Origin: Sphingomonas nostoxanthinifaciens | GTDB lineage: Bacteria; Pseudomonadota; Alphaproteobacteria; Sphingomonadales; Sphingomonadaceae | NCBI RefSeq assembly: GCF_019930585.1 | Contig: NZ_CP082839.1 | Span: 1,736,001 to 1,800,000 of the forward strand | Direction: 5' to 3' | DNA: 64,000 nt | Shown here: positions 55,378 to 64,000 of the stretch, piece after piece | Layout of the letters: every line of letters starts with the position of its first letter | Numbering within the stretch: the first letter of the stretch is position 1 | Translations under genes and position numbers: made by a program | Notes under the pieces: generated by a model | Told to the model about the DNA's origin: nothing | Database searches by the model: none | What the model saw: only the letters and a program-made list of their open reading frames with translations

Positions 55378-56955
55378 TTAGTCGGCCAGCTTCAGCGTTC
55401 CGTCGATGCGACGCGGCAGCGACCACGGATTGTCCTGGCGCAGCGCCGCGGGCAGAAGCGCATCGGGGATGTCCTGATAGCAGACCGGGCGCAGGTAGCG
55501 CGCGATCGCCAGCGTGCCGACCGAGGTAGTGCGCACGTCGGAGGTGGCGGGGAAGGGGCCGCCATGCACCATCGCATAGCCGACATCGACGCCGGTCGGC
55601 CAGCCATTGGCGAGCACGCGGCCGGCCTTGGCGGCGAGCAACGGCACCAGCTCGGCGGCGGCGGCATGATCGGCCTCGTCCATCATCAGCGTCGCGGTCA
55701 GCTGGCCTTCCAGCGACACGATCACGCGCTTCAGCTCGTCCATGTCCTGGCAGCGGATCAGCAGCGAGGACGAGCCGAACACCTCATGCCCCAGCGCCTG
55801 ATCGGCGAGGAAGCTGGCGGCGTCGGTCGAGAACAGAGCGCCGCGTGCCTGGTTGACGCCTTCGCCGACGCAGCCGCGCGCGAGCGTGTCGACCGCATCA
55901 TTGGCCTCCAGCGCCTCGACGCCCTTCTCGAAGCTGGCGTGGATGCCGGGGCTCAGCATCGTGATCGGCTTGCTCGCCGTCAGCGCCTCGCCGGCCGCCT
56001 TGGCGAAGGTGTCGAGTGCCTCGCTCTCGATGCCGATCAGCAGGCCCGGATTGGTGCAGAACTGACCCGCGCCCATCGTCAGCGAACCGACGAAGGCGGG
56101 CGCGAGCGCCGCGCCGCGCGCCTCGAGCGCGGCAGGCATCAGCACGACCGGATTGATGCTCGACATCTCGGCATAGACCGGGATCGGCTCGGCGCGGCTC
56201 GAAGCAGTCGCCAGCAGAGCGAGGCCGCCGCCGCGCGAGCCGGTGAAGCCGACCGCCTTGATGCGCGGATCGGCGACCAGCGCCTGGCCGAGCGCGATCG
56301 TCGGGCCGGGCAAATAGGAGAAGACGCCCTCGTGCAGGCCGCTCTCGGCGACCGCCTCGCGGATCGCGCGCGCGACGAGCTCACCGGTTCCGGGGTGCGC
56401 GGGATGGCCCTTCACCACCACCGGGCAGCCGGCGGCGAGCGCCGAGCAGGTGTCGCCGCCGGCGACCGAGAAAGCGAGCGGGAAGTTGGACGCGCCGAAC
56501 ACCGCCACCGGGCCGAGGCCGACATTGGCGCGGCGCAGGTCGGCGCGCGGCAGCGGCGCACGATCGGGCATCGCCGGATCGATCGTCGCGTCGAGCCAGC
56601 TGCCCTCGCGCAGCAATGTGGCGAACAGGCGCAGCTGGCCGGTGGTGCGGCCGCGCTCGCCCTCGAGCCGCGGACGCGGCAGGCCGGTTTCCTTCATCGC
56701 GCGCTCGATCAGCGCGTCGCCGATCGCGACGATCTTGTCCGCGATCGCTTCGAGGAAACGCGCGCGCTCCTCGGGAGCCGTCGTGGAGAAGGACGGGAAC
56801 GCCGCGGCGGCCAGCGCGCAGGCGGCGTCGACTTCGGCCGGGCCGGCCGAGGCGAATTCGGGCTCGATCTGCGCGCCGGTGGCGGGATCGACCGCCGAGA
56901 AGAGTTCGGCCGACTGCTGCTCGGCCGCGCCGATCAGGATGGATCCGGTGATCAT
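55378..56955 (-). CDS. 2-oxoglutarate semialdehyde dehydrogenase
   Basis: 525 residues of the aldehyde dehydrogenase superfamily, in the group with ketoglutarate semialdehyde dehydrogenases of pentose and hydroxyproline pathways. NAD site [32 protein letters not shown]; catalytic Glu in [15 protein letters not shown] and Cys in [14 protein letters not shown]. It yields 2-oxoglutarate for the TCA cycle. ATG at 56955 ([13 protein letters not shown]) is preferred to 56982, which would overlap the operator. First gene of the leftward arabinose operon. Confidence 0.92.
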   Translation of the reverse strand: MITGSILIGAAEQQSAELFSAVDPATGAQIEPEFASAGPAEVDAACALAAAAFPSFSTTAPEERARFLEAIADKIVAIGDALIERAMKETGLPRPRLEGERGRTTGQLRLFATLLREGSWLDATIDPAMPDRAPLPRADLRRANVGLGPVAVFGASNFPLAFSVAGGDTCSALAAGCPVVVKGHPAHPGTGELVARAIREAVAESGLHEGVFSYLPGPTIALGQALVADPRIKAVGFTGSRGGGLALLATASSRAEPIPVYAEMSSINPVVLMPAALEARGAALAPAFVGSLTMGAGQFCTNPGLLIGIESEALDTFAKAAGEALTASKPITMLSPGIHASFEKGVEALEANDAVDTLARGCVGEGVNQARGALFSTDAASFLADQALGHEVFGSSSLLIRCQDMDELKRVIVSLEGQLTATLMMDEADHAAAAELVPLLAAKAGRVLANGWPTGVDVGYAMVHGGPFPATSDVRTTSVGTLAIARYLRPVCYQDIPDALLPAALRQDNPWSLPRRIDGTLKLAD

Positions 56956-56970
56956 GGTCGTTCCTCTCGA

Positions 56971-56982
56971 ATACTCAGACAA
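56971..56982. promoter_or_regulatory. Candidate GntR operator upstream of the semialdehyde dehydrogenase gene
   Basis: ATACTCAGACAA on the plus strand, i.e. TTGTCTGAGTAT reading with the operon, 15 bp before the start codon. Identical to 50602-50613. Confidence 0.7.
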
Positions 56983-57017
56983 TAAATAGCGGCGGGCTGC
57001 CGCGAGGACAAGCGCCG

Positions 57018-58247
57018 CTAGCGCAAAAGCGCGAGCGGGACGACCTCCCCCATGCGGCGATAGCCTTGGGGATTGGGATGGAGATGGTCGCCGCTGTCAT
57101 AGTCCGACCGCAACCGGGAGGCATCGGCCGGGTCGCGCAGCGCAGCGTCGAAATCCACCACGCTGTCGAAATGACCGGGCGCGCGGATCCACGCATTCAC
57201 CGCCTGGCGGTCGGCCTCGTTGGCGGCGTCGGGATGATAATAGGTCGAGCCGCCATCGGGCGTGATCGTCGCGCCGATTGCCTTGATGCCATGGGCGTGC
57301 GCGCGGGCGACGATCTGCGCATAGGCTTCGGTCAGCCGGCGAACCAGGGCGGCATGCTCGGCCGGCGACACGGGATGATCGCGGGTGAGGGTGCCGAGAT
57401 CGTTGATGCCCTCCAGCACGATCACGGCGCGCGCGCCCGGCTGCGCCACCACGTCGCGATCGAACCGCGCGAGCGCGTTCGGGCCGAGCCCGTCGAGCAG
57501 CACGCGATTGCCGCCGATGCCGAGGTTGAGGATCGCCGGGGCATCGCCACCCGTTGCCTGCAGGCGCGCGGCAAGCCGGTCGGTCCAGCGGTCGTCGCCG
57601 TCGGTGGTCGCGCCGTGGCCGTCGGTGATCGAGTCGCCCAGCGCGACGATCGCGCCGCCGCAGCCTTCGCCCTCGACCCCTGCGACGAAATACCAATGTT
57701 CCATCGTGCGTCCACCGGTGAGCGCCGGCCGGTCGGCCTCGTTGCCCGGTACCAGTCGGGTGGTGGTACGCGCGCCGGGGTGGCTGGTGATGCCCGCGGG
57801 CGCCTCCGGGCTGTGCAGGCTGATCGACAGCACCGTGCCCGCCGGTGCGTCCAGCGCGATCGGATCGGACAGATAATCCGCGCCGGCGGGAATCACGACC
57901 GCGTCGCCGCCGCCGAACGATACGGCCCGCATCCGCGCGGGGTCGACCGCTGCCGCACCGCTGGCCGGGGCGACGCTCAGCCGAATATGGTCCAGGCGAA
58001 GCGGGGCGGTGCCCATCAGGTTCGACAGGCGGATGCGCATGCGGGTAGCGCCGCCGGTGAGCTTCACCGTCTGGCGCAATGTAGCGTCGGCAAGGTCGGC
58101 GGGCTTGAGCGGATCATCCCCGGCGACTGCCATCGGTGCGGCGCTCCACACGCCGTGCCACGTGCCGGCGCACGGCGCTCCCATCGCCCCGGATGCGATG
58201 AGCGCCGCCCCGAGCGTCAGCGTCATGCGGCCCATCGAACGATGCAT
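57018..58247 (-). CDS. Exported SGNH/GDSL hydrolase
   Basis: 409 residues. Signal peptide ([19 protein letters not shown] region, cleavage near residue 23), an N-terminal beta-sandwich domain (about 30-185), then the SGNH domain: block [12 protein letters not shown], block [12 protein letters not shown], block [12 protein letters not shown], block [17 protein letters not shown] with the Asp/His pair. This two-domain form is often annotated as a GDSL family lipase or esterase; in this setting an acetyl or other esterase for hemicellulose side groups is plausible. It starts after the receptor's terminator, so it is transcribed separately. Confidence 0.88.
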   Translation of the reverse strand: MHRSMGRMTLTLGAALIASGAMGAPCAGTWHGVWSAAPMAVAGDDPLKPADLADATLRQTVKLTGGATRMRIRLSNLMGTAPLRLDHIRLSVAPASGAAAVDPARMRAVSFGGGDAVVIPAGADYLSDPIALDAPAGTVLSISLHSPEAPAGITSHPGARTTTRLVPGNEADRPALTGGRTMEHWYFVAGVEGEGCGGAIVALGDSITDGHGATTDGDDRWTDRLAARLQATGGDAPAILNLGIGGNRVLLDGLGPNALARFDRDVVAQPGARAVIVLEGINDLGTLTRDHPVSPAEHAALVRRLTEAYAQIVARAHAHGIKAIGATITPDGGSTYYHPDAANEADRQAVNAWIRAPGHFDSVVDFDAALRDPADASRLRSDYDSGDHLHPNPQGYRRMGEVVPLALLR

Positions 58248-58269
58248 AAGCGATCCTTTGCTGCATAAC

Positions 58270-58300
58270 AAAAAGGCCGGCCTTCTCGCGAAGACCGGCC
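58270..58300 (-). terminator. Rho-independent terminator for the second TonB receptor
   Basis: On the minus strand GGCCGGTCTTC pairs with GAAGGCCGGCC (11 bp, one G-T) around a GCGA tetraloop and is followed by five T. It lies 27 bp after the receptor stop at 58328. Confidence 0.9.
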
Positions 58301-58327
58301 CAGCAGGGGTTGGCGTTGAGGCCGCGC

Positions 58328-61300
58328 TCAGAACGAGGCGCGGATGCCGAACAGATATTCGCGACCCGGATAATAGACGCTGTAGGGCGCATTGTCGTAG
58401 CCGAACGTCGTGCGGATCGGCGAATTGGTGATGTTCAGCATGTCGAACGTCAGGCGGAACGCCTTGTTCATGAAGGGCAGCTGGTAGCCGGCCGACAGAT
58501 CGAGCTGGCCGCGTGCATCGTTGCGCAACGGCACGTTGATGCCGTTCTGCGGGCCGTTGATCGCGATCGACTTGTCGGTCCAGACATAGTTCACGCTCAG
58601 CGAGATGCCGTGCGCTTCGTAGAAGCCCTGGAGGTTGTAGCTCCACGGAGACACGCCCGGCGCGATCAGCCCGGTCGACGAGCTCTGGTGCAGATAGGTC
58701 GCGTTGGTGCGCAGGCCGATCCCCTTGATGAGGAAGTCGAGCGGCTGCACCCACGTCGCCTCGATGCCCTTGATCAGCAATTTGCCGTTGTTGATCGGCA
58801 AGGTGAGCTGGACGGGCAGATTGTCGATGCTGACGCCCGTATTGGCGGCGCGATTGGTGAGCGCTGCCTGCTGGGTCGTCACCAGCGCCGAATAAGGGAT
58901 ACCGAGCGAGCCGAACGTGACGTTCTGGGTCGTGTTGACGGTATAGCCGTCAATATCCTTCCGGAACAGATCGAGGCCGATATAGCCGATGCCGCCAGTA
59001 TAATATTCGCCGCCGACGTCGATATTGTTGGACGTATAAGGCTTCAGATTCGGGTTGCCCGCGCTCGCGACCTGCGCCGACGGATCGGAGAAGGTCGTGC
59101 CCGGCAGCAGCAGGCCGGCATCCGCACGCGTCATCGTCTTCGATGCGGCGGCGCGCAGCTTCAGCTTGCTGCTGACGTCGTAGCTGACGTTCACCGTCGG
59201 CAGCCAGTCGTCATAGCTGGCGTTGATCGTGGTCTGGATGAAGCCGCTGGCGACCTGCACCGGGCTCGCCACGGTCTGATCGGTGTGGAAATAGCGCACG
59301 CCGAAGTTGAAGTGCATGTCGCGATCGAGGATCTTGGCGACCGCGTTCGCCTCGACATAGGCCGCCCACGTCTTCTCGCGAATGTTGCCGACCGATCCGC
59401 CGGTGACGGCACCCTTGGTCTCCGGCGCGTTGGCCGAATAATAAGCGTAGTTCGTCGCCTTCTCCAGGGCGGCGATATTGTCCATGATATACTTCGAATA
59501 ACCGAAGTTGCTGCCGGACAGGTGGCCGAAGTCGCTGACGGTCGTCGGCATCAGATATTGCGCGAGCTGGGAGTTCGGCACCGATCCGGTGGTGCCGTCG
59601 CAGGTCGCGCCGCACACCGCGGTCTGGAACGCGGTCGAATTGTCATACGCCTTGATGATGCGCTTGGCGTCGTCATAGGCGAAGCCCGCCTTGATGTTGG
59701 CGTGGTCGTCGCCGAACGTCGTGTCGAGATGCGCACCCTTGGTGGTCGTCTCGCGAGAGATGTTCTGGACGTTGACGCGATACCATTTCCACCCGAGGTT
59801 CGGGTCGTTCAGGTTCACGTTCGGCGTGATCGTCGGCACGTCGCCGCCATTGTTGGTGTAGGCGACCTCGACGCCCGATTGCGGCGTCGTCTGGAAATCG
59901 AACTGCGGCTGCTCGCGGAAGAAAGTCGAGTGGCCGTAGTTGAGCTGCGCCTGGACCTTGATCTTGCTGGTCGGCGTCCACTCGGCATTCGGGTTGATGT
60001 TCCAGAACTTGGTCTTCTGATTGAAGATGTCGTTCTCGAGGAAGAAGCTCGAATTGGCGAAGGTGCCCGAAGTGACGATGTTGTTGGCGTCGGTGACGAT
60101 GTTGAACGGCACCATGCCGCCGGTCGCGGTCGGCCCGGTGCCCGGGCCGGAGTTGCGGACCTGCCAGTTCATGTTGAAGCGGTTATAGTCGCGCTTCGAG
60201 ACGTCGTAGAGGCCATCGACCGCGAAGTGCAGCGTGTCGCTGGGCCGCCACTCGACCGACAGCAATGCCGAGATGCGCGACCGGTCGCCGATCGTGATGC
60301 TGTCCCGGCCGAGGCGGGGGATCTTGGCAAGCGAGAGCTGCTGCAGCGACAGGCCCGACGTCGCGGCGAGGTTCAGCGGGGTGCCCGGCGTCAGGCCGTG
60401 GCCGGTATTGTTCGGCACGGTCGAGGCGTAGCTGAAACCGTTGCCGTCGAACGCGGTGTTGTTGCAGCCGGTGCCGCAGGCGAGGTTGCCGTCGGTCCAG
60501 CCGACCGTTTCGAACCCGTCGATCCGCTCTTTCTGCTTATAGCCCGAAAAGCCTGCGAGGATGCCGAACGTGTCGCCGAAGGTCGTGCTGGCGATCACCG
60601 CGCCGCGCGGCCCCCACTTGCTGTTGCTGTCGTGGCCATCGGCCTGCGCGATGACGTTGACGTGCGTGCCGGGGCGATCGAACGGCCGCGCATTGCGCAG
60701 GTTGACCACGCCGGCGATGCCGCCTTCCAGCGTCGAGGCGACCGGGGTCTTCGACACGTCGAGCCGCGTGAACAGCTCCGACGGGAACAGGTCGAGATCG
60801 ACCTCGCGATTGGCGCTGCCGCCGTTCGTACCGCCATCGGAGGCGACCGCGATGTTCGTACCGTTGAGCAGCACCTTGGTGAAGCTCGGGCCGAGGCCGC
60901 GGATCGAGACCTGCAGGCCTTCGCCGTCGATGTCGCGGTTGATGTTGACGCCGGGGATGCGGTTCAGCGTCTCGGCGAGGTTGGTCGCCGGCAGCTTGCC
61001 GATATCCTCGGCGAAGATCGAGTCGCCGAACGAGACCGACGCCTTCTTGGCGTTGGTGGCGCTGGCGAGGCTGCGGCGGATGCCGGTGACGACGATGTCC
61101 TGCACCGCGCGGGCATCGATCGGCGCGGCCACCGGAGCACCGGCGGGCGATGCAGCGGGATCGTTCGACGACACGCCGCTCGCGACGGGATTGGATTGGT
61201 CGGACGGCTTGGCGGCCTGCGCAGGAGCCGGCGGGCCGGCCTGTGCCATCGCCGCCGAGGCGGTGACGATGCTGCCGAGCGCAGCGGCGCTCAGCAAGGT

Positions 61301-61330
61301 GACGCGGATCGACGAAGTACGGACGTTCAT
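58328..61330 (-). CDS. TonB-dependent receptor, Xanthomonas-Caulobacter type
   Basis: 1000 residues. Signal peptide (about 1-30), Pro/Ala linker, then the plug: DIVVTGIRRSLASATNAKKA, ISIFAED-like FGDSIFAEDIGKLPATNLAE, LNRIPGVNINRDIDGEGLQV and IRGLGPSFTKVLLNGTNIAV. The barrel ends YLFGIRASF. The IRRSL and AEDIGKLPxxNxAE motifs are hallmarks of the large receptor group used for plant polysaccharide fragments in Xanthomonas, Caulobacter and sphingomonads. Neighbours (GH35, esterase, arabinose genes) suggest galactose- or arabinose-containing oligosaccharides. Confidence 0.95.
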   Translation of the reverse strand: MNVRTSSIRVTLLSAAALGSIVTASAAMAQAGPPAPAQAAKPSDQSNPVASGVSSNDPAASPAGAPVAAPIDARAVQDIVVTGIRRSLASATNAKKASVSFGDSIFAEDIGKLPATNLAETLNRIPGVNINRDIDGEGLQVSIRGLGPSFTKVLLNGTNIAVASDGGTNGGSANREVDLDLFPSELFTRLDVSKTPVASTLEGGIAGVVNLRNARPFDRPGTHVNVIAQADGHDSNSKWGPRGAVIASTTFGDTFGILAGFSGYKQKERIDGFETVGWTDGNLACGTGCNNTAFDGNGFSYASTVPNNTGHGLTPGTPLNLAATSGLSLQQLSLAKIPRLGRDSITIGDRSRISALLSVEWRPSDTLHFAVDGLYDVSKRDYNRFNMNWQVRNSGPGTGPTATGGMVPFNIVTDANNIVTSGTFANSSFFLENDIFNQKTKFWNINPNAEWTPTSKIKVQAQLNYGHSTFFREQPQFDFQTTPQSGVEVAYTNNGGDVPTITPNVNLNDPNLGWKWYRVNVQNISRETTTKGAHLDTTFGDDHANIKAGFAYDDAKRIIKAYDNSTAFQTAVCGATCDGTTGSVPNSQLAQYLMPTTVSDFGHLSGSNFGYSKYIMDNIAALEKATNYAYYSANAPETKGAVTGGSVGNIREKTWAAYVEANAVAKILDRDMHFNFGVRYFHTDQTVASPVQVASGFIQTTINASYDDWLPTVNVSYDVSSKLKLRAAASKTMTRADAGLLLPGTTFSDPSAQVASAGNPNLKPYTSNNIDVGGEYYTGGIGYIGLDLFRKDIDGYTVNTTQNVTFGSLGIPYSALVTTQQAALTNRAANTGVSIDNLPVQLTLPINNGKLLIKGIEATWVQPLDFLIKGIGLRTNATYLHQSSSTGLIAPGVSPWSYNLQGFYEAHGISLSVNYVWTDKSIAINGPQNGINVPLRNDARGQLDLSAGYQLPFMNKAFRLTFDMLNITNSPIRTTFGYDNAPYSVYYPGREYLFGIRASF

Positions 61331-61391
61331 TTCAGTTCCCCTCCCTATGGGCCACGCTTGCTGCGGGCTCTCATTTCAGTTTGCTACGGCA

Positions 61392-61405
61392 TGTTACCGT
61401 TACCA
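61392..61405. promoter_or_regulatory. xyl-box-like operator upstream of the TonB receptor
   Basis: The minus strand reads TGGTAACGGTAACA, which agrees at 12 of 14 positions with the Xanthomonas XylR box as I recall it (TGGTAGCGCTAACA). It overlaps a second palindromic core, ACCAGCGCTAC (61402-61412), resembling the LacI motif of the uronate island. It is 62 bp upstream of the receptor start. Confidence 0.5.
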
Positions 61406-61474
61406 GCGCTACTCCGACAAAACGTGTCCGATTGTCAATCGGCTTTTCCGTAGGTGCGACGAAAAACGCGTGCT

Positions 61475-63109
61475 TCAGCGGTAGCGGTAGAGCCGCACCT
61501 TCTGGATCTGCCACCGCCCCGGCTCGAGCCGAATGTGGCGGCCCTGATGGATCTGGTCACCATTCAGGCGGCGGCCGTCGACCCATGTGCCGCTGGCGTC
61601 GAACGTGCCTTCCCACGCGCTGTCGATGCCCGCGATGGGCGCGCCGGGGCCGACCGGTTTGAAGGTGAACACCACGCCGCTGCCGGCGAGCAGATACTCC
61701 TCCGGCCCGGTCTGGATCGCGATCGCGCCATGGGCGGAGGTCTGCTGCTTGGCATCCCCCATGAACGGCACGACGAAGGTCGCCGTCAGGGCGTAATCGC
61801 CCATCGTCTGCGTCACCGGCGCGTCGAGCACGGTGCCATCGAACAGCACGCGCGGCTTGAACCCGGCGAGCTTGCCCGTGCCGGTCGCCGACAGGATCGC
61901 CGGGCTCAGTTGTTCGAGCACGGAATAGGCCTGCGCAAGGCTATTGTCCGGCTTGTCATCGATCGTCTCGATCTGAAACGGGCTGTAGCCCATCGTCTGC
62001 AGCGCGCCGACCGCATAGAAGCCGTTGGCGCCGGCCTCCGGAATCTCGGCGTTGTTCGCTTCCGGGATGAACATCGGATTGTCCGGGCGTCGATAATTGG
62101 CGGCGAGATCGACGAAGTTCGGGAAATAGACGTCGGGCGACAGCATATCGAGCGCGGGTGCGCCGGCCTTCCACACGTCGATCAGATGCGGCAGCGGGCC
62201 GCCGCTCGGATACTCGCCGGGCAGCTTGCCGGGGCGGTTGAGCGCGACGTTGACGTACATCGGCAGCGCATAGTGCTGCTTGCCCGCACGCGTGATCGCG
62301 TCGGTGTAGCGCGCGAAATTCCAGGCAGTGAAGATCTCGGCGCTGGTGTCGCCCCGGCCGAACAAAGCGGTCCAGTCGCCCTGCGTGCGCGCGCCGTTCG
62401 CCTCCCACGTCGCCTTGAGCCACGGCACCAACGTGGCGCGGTGCGCGACGAGATAGTCGGTCAATGCCTGCGGGACGGGCGCATGGAAGGCAGCGGTGGC
62501 GGCGGCCGAATAATCGCGCGCGACCGGCAGCATCGCGATTTCATTCTCGACCTGCACCATCAGCACGGTGTTGCGATCGCCATCGACCGCCTTGATGTGC
62601 GCCATGAGCGCGGCAAACGCCTTGGCGTCGGCGTCGCGGCTGGCGGTAGCGAGCGGCGAGAGAATCTCGACGCCCGATCCGTCGGGCAGTTCGGCGCGCG
62701 GGAAGCGGGCCTGATCGCGCTTCACCCACGCCGGCACATAGCTCGACATGCTGTTCTTCCACGCGCCGAACCACAGGAAGACGAGGTGCAGATCGTGCGC
62801 GCGCGCATTGCGGATCAGCATGTCGACCGAGGCAAAGTCGAACTTGCCCTCGCTCGGCTCGATCAATTCCCACGAGACCGGCGAGAGCACGGTGTTGAGG
62901 TGCATGGCGCGCAATCGCGCCCAATGCGGCGCCATATAGGCCTCGCTCGACGCGCTCGAATTGCCGAGCTCGCCGCCCAGCATCAGCATCGGCTTGCCCT
63001 GCACGATCAGGCGATAGGCGTCGCCCTGCGCTTCGATGCGCGGCGGCGCGGCGTCGGCATTCGCAGCGAGGGCTGCCAGCATCAGCGCGGCGAGGGGACG
63101 AGCGATCAT
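61475..63109 (-). CDS. GH35 beta-galactosidase with DUF5597-type C-terminal domain
   Basis: 544 residues with a signal peptide (RPLAALMLAALAANADA). TIM-barrel GH35 marks: GGELGNSSASSEAYMAPHWA, NTVLSPVSWELIEPSEGKFD, acid/base Glu in LMVQVENEIAML and nucleophile Glu in MFIPEANNAE. The C-terminal beta domain (about 350-540) is of the type found in Xanthomonas and Caulobacter GH35 enzymes acting on xyloglucan or galactan. The ATG overlaps the upstream mannitol-dehydrogenase-type gene stop by four bases, so both are in one operon. Confidence 0.9.
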   Translation of the reverse strand: MIARPLAALMLAALAANADAAPPRIEAQGDAYRLIVQGKPMLMLGGELGNSSASSEAYMAPHWARLRAMHLNTVLSPVSWELIEPSEGKFDFASVDMLIRNARAHDLHLVFLWFGAWKNSMSSYVPAWVKRDQARFPRAELPDGSGVEILSPLATASRDADAKAFAALMAHIKAVDGDRNTVLMVQVENEIAMLPVARDYSAAATAAFHAPVPQALTDYLVAHRATLVPWLKATWEANGARTQGDWTALFGRGDTSAEIFTAWNFARYTDAITRAGKQHYALPMYVNVALNRPGKLPGEYPSGGPLPHLIDVWKAGAPALDMLSPDVYFPNFVDLAANYRRPDNPMFIPEANNAEIPEAGANGFYAVGALQTMGYSPFQIETIDDKPDNSLAQAYSVLEQLSPAILSATGTGKLAGFKPRVLFDGTVLDAPVTQTMGDYALTATFVVPFMGDAKQQTSAHGAIAIQTGPEEYLLAGSGVVFTFKPVGPGAPIAGIDSAWEGTFDASGTWVDGRRLNGDQIHQGRHIRLEPGRWQIQKVRLYRYR

Positions 63110-64000
63110 AAGTGGGCCTTCCCGGGCAGCATGTGGGCAAGCGTCGCCCATGCGCCGCTCGCCTCGATCGAGGCGAGCGCGTGCGTGACGGCGTCGCGGA
63201 AGCGGGGGTCGGCGGCCAGCGCGAGCGGGACGACACCCTCGACCGCGGATAGCGCGGCGACCCGCGCCGCCGTGCTCTCGGCACCCGCGCTTGCGGCGGC
63301 AAGCTGGGCTGCCAGCGGATCATCCACGGTGAAGGGGTGACCGGCATCATCGACGCCCGATTGCCAGCGCATCCACGCCGCCACCGCGAGCGCCAGCATC
63401 GGGATCGGCAGCGCGCGCTCCAGCCGCACCGCGATCGGCGCGAGCAGCCGCTGCGGCAGCTTCTGCGATCCGTCCATCGCGATCTGGTGCGTGCGATGCT
63501 CCAGCGCGCCGTTGGCGAAGCGCGCCATCAGCGCGGTGCGGTAATTCTCCACGTCGAGTTCGGGCGGCGGCGACAGGGTCGCGGCGCTCTCGTCCCAGAT
63601 CGCCTCGACCAGCAGCCGCCCCTCGACGCGCGCGACGACCTGATGAACGAACTCGATGCCCGCAAGGCCGCCGAGATAGGCGATCGCCGAATGCGCGCCG
63701 TTGAGCAGGCGCAACTTCGCCTCCTCCCACGGCGCGATCGCGTCGGTGAGCTGCACGCCGTGACGTGCGAACGGTGGCGCCTCGCCGCTGAACCGATCCT
63801 CGATCACCCATTGCAGGAAGGGTTCGGCCTTCACCATCGCGCGATCCTCGACGCCGAGCCGCTGCGCGAGCGCGGCAATGTCGGCATCGGTGGTAGCGGG
63901 CACGATCCGGTCGACCATCGACTGGGGGAAGCGCACTTCGCCTTCGATCCACCGGGCCAGCGCGGGGTCGGTCGCGGCGGCGAAGTCGATCGCCGCCCGG
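63106..64000 (-). CDS. Mannitol dehydrogenase/fructuronate reductase family protein (partial, 5' end outside)
   Basis: The frame is open to the right window edge, giving about 297 C-terminal residues. The substrate-binding domain carries WIEGEVRFPQSMVDRIVPAT, KLRLLNGAHSAIAYLGGLAG with the catalytic Lys and the Asn/His set, and DGSQKLPQRLL. The N-terminal Rossmann half lies beyond the window. The family includes mannitol dehydrogenase, fructuronate reductase UxuB and related enzymes. With uxaC and uxaA in the same window, a D-mannonate/fructuronate or tagaturonate role is likely but not certain. Confidence 0.88.
   Translation of the reverse strand, partial: RAAIDFAAATDPALARWIEGEVRFPQSMVDRIVPATTDADIAALAQRLGVEDRAMVKAEPFLQWVIEDRFSGEAPPFARHGVQLTDAIAPWEEAKLRLLNGAHSAIAYLGGLAGIEFVHQVVARVEGRLLVEAIWDESAATLSPPPELDVENYRTALMARFANGALEHRTHQIAMDGSQKLPQRLLAPIAVRLERALPIPMLALAVAAWMRWQSGVDDAGHPFTVDDPLAAQLAAASAGAESTAARVAALSAVEGVVPLALAADPRFRDAVTHALASIEASGAWATLAHMLPGKAHL

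Overview
The window is about 64 kb of GC-rich alphaproteobacterial chromosome, most likely from a sphingomonad (Sphingomonas or a close relative). Pointers are the histidine phosphotransferase ChpT, an RpoH sigma factor, two large TonB-dependent receptors (one of the Xanthomonas-Caulobacter type), a nuo operon in alphaproteobacterial order carrying two extra small genes, many 4-bp start/stop overlaps, and intergenic palindromes of the kind common in sphingomonads. No phage, insertion sequence, CRISPR array or rRNA was seen.

Layout. 1-9.9 kb: end of a polysaccharide-type cluster (GT4 glycosyltransferase), then housekeeping and regulatory genes: a GAF-GGDEF-EAL protein, arylamine N-acetyltransferase, MtgA, an outer-membrane beta-barrel, RpoH, an RluD-type pseudouridine synthase, a JAMM protein and ChpT. 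10-25.4 kb: an exported serine protease followed by a plant cell wall and uronate island: UxaA, a LacI-family regulator, GH28 polygalacturonase, a TonB receptor, GH43, GH10, UxaC and a six-hairpin glycosidase-like enzyme. A 14-bp palindrome (TGCCAGCG[C/A]TGGCA) recurs upstream of four of the five transcription units, with a degenerate copy at the fifth, and is the probable operator of the local LacI regulator. 25.4-30.1 kb: an acyltransferase, tRNA-Pro(CGG), PnuC plus a NadR-like enzyme (NAD precursor salvage), YbjN and ProC. 30.2-46.0 kb: a complete 14-subunit complex I operon nuoABCDE-(two small ORFs)-nuoFGHIJKLMN, followed by birA. 46.2-49.1 kb: a TonB-like protein, TrmFO and a slipin. 49.2-57.0 kb: a non-phosphorylating pentose (probably L-arabinose) pathway: FucP-type transporter, IlvD/Edd dehydratase, FCD-type GntR regulator, Gfo/Idh sugar 1-dehydrogenase, AraD1 and ketoglutarate semialdehyde dehydrogenase. 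A 12-bp motif (TTGTCTGAGTAT) occurs at both promoter regions. 57-64 kb: an SGNH esterase, a second TonB receptor, a GH35 beta-galactosidase and the 3' part of a mannitol dehydrogenase/fructuronate reductase.

Together the two carbohydrate blocks form a coherent hemicellulose/pectin programme. Outer-membrane receptors import oligosaccharides, GH10, GH43, GH28, GH35 and an esterase cut them, UxaC, UxaA and a UxuB/UxaB-type reductase handle uronates, and the arabinose branch sends pentose carbon to 2-oxoglutarate. I did not find a wholly novel defence or mobile system. The least described items are the two inferred regulons, the small ORFs inside nuo, a histidine-rich insertion in NuoL, the six-hairpin enzyme, and the hairpin elements at convergent gene ends and within the nuo operon.
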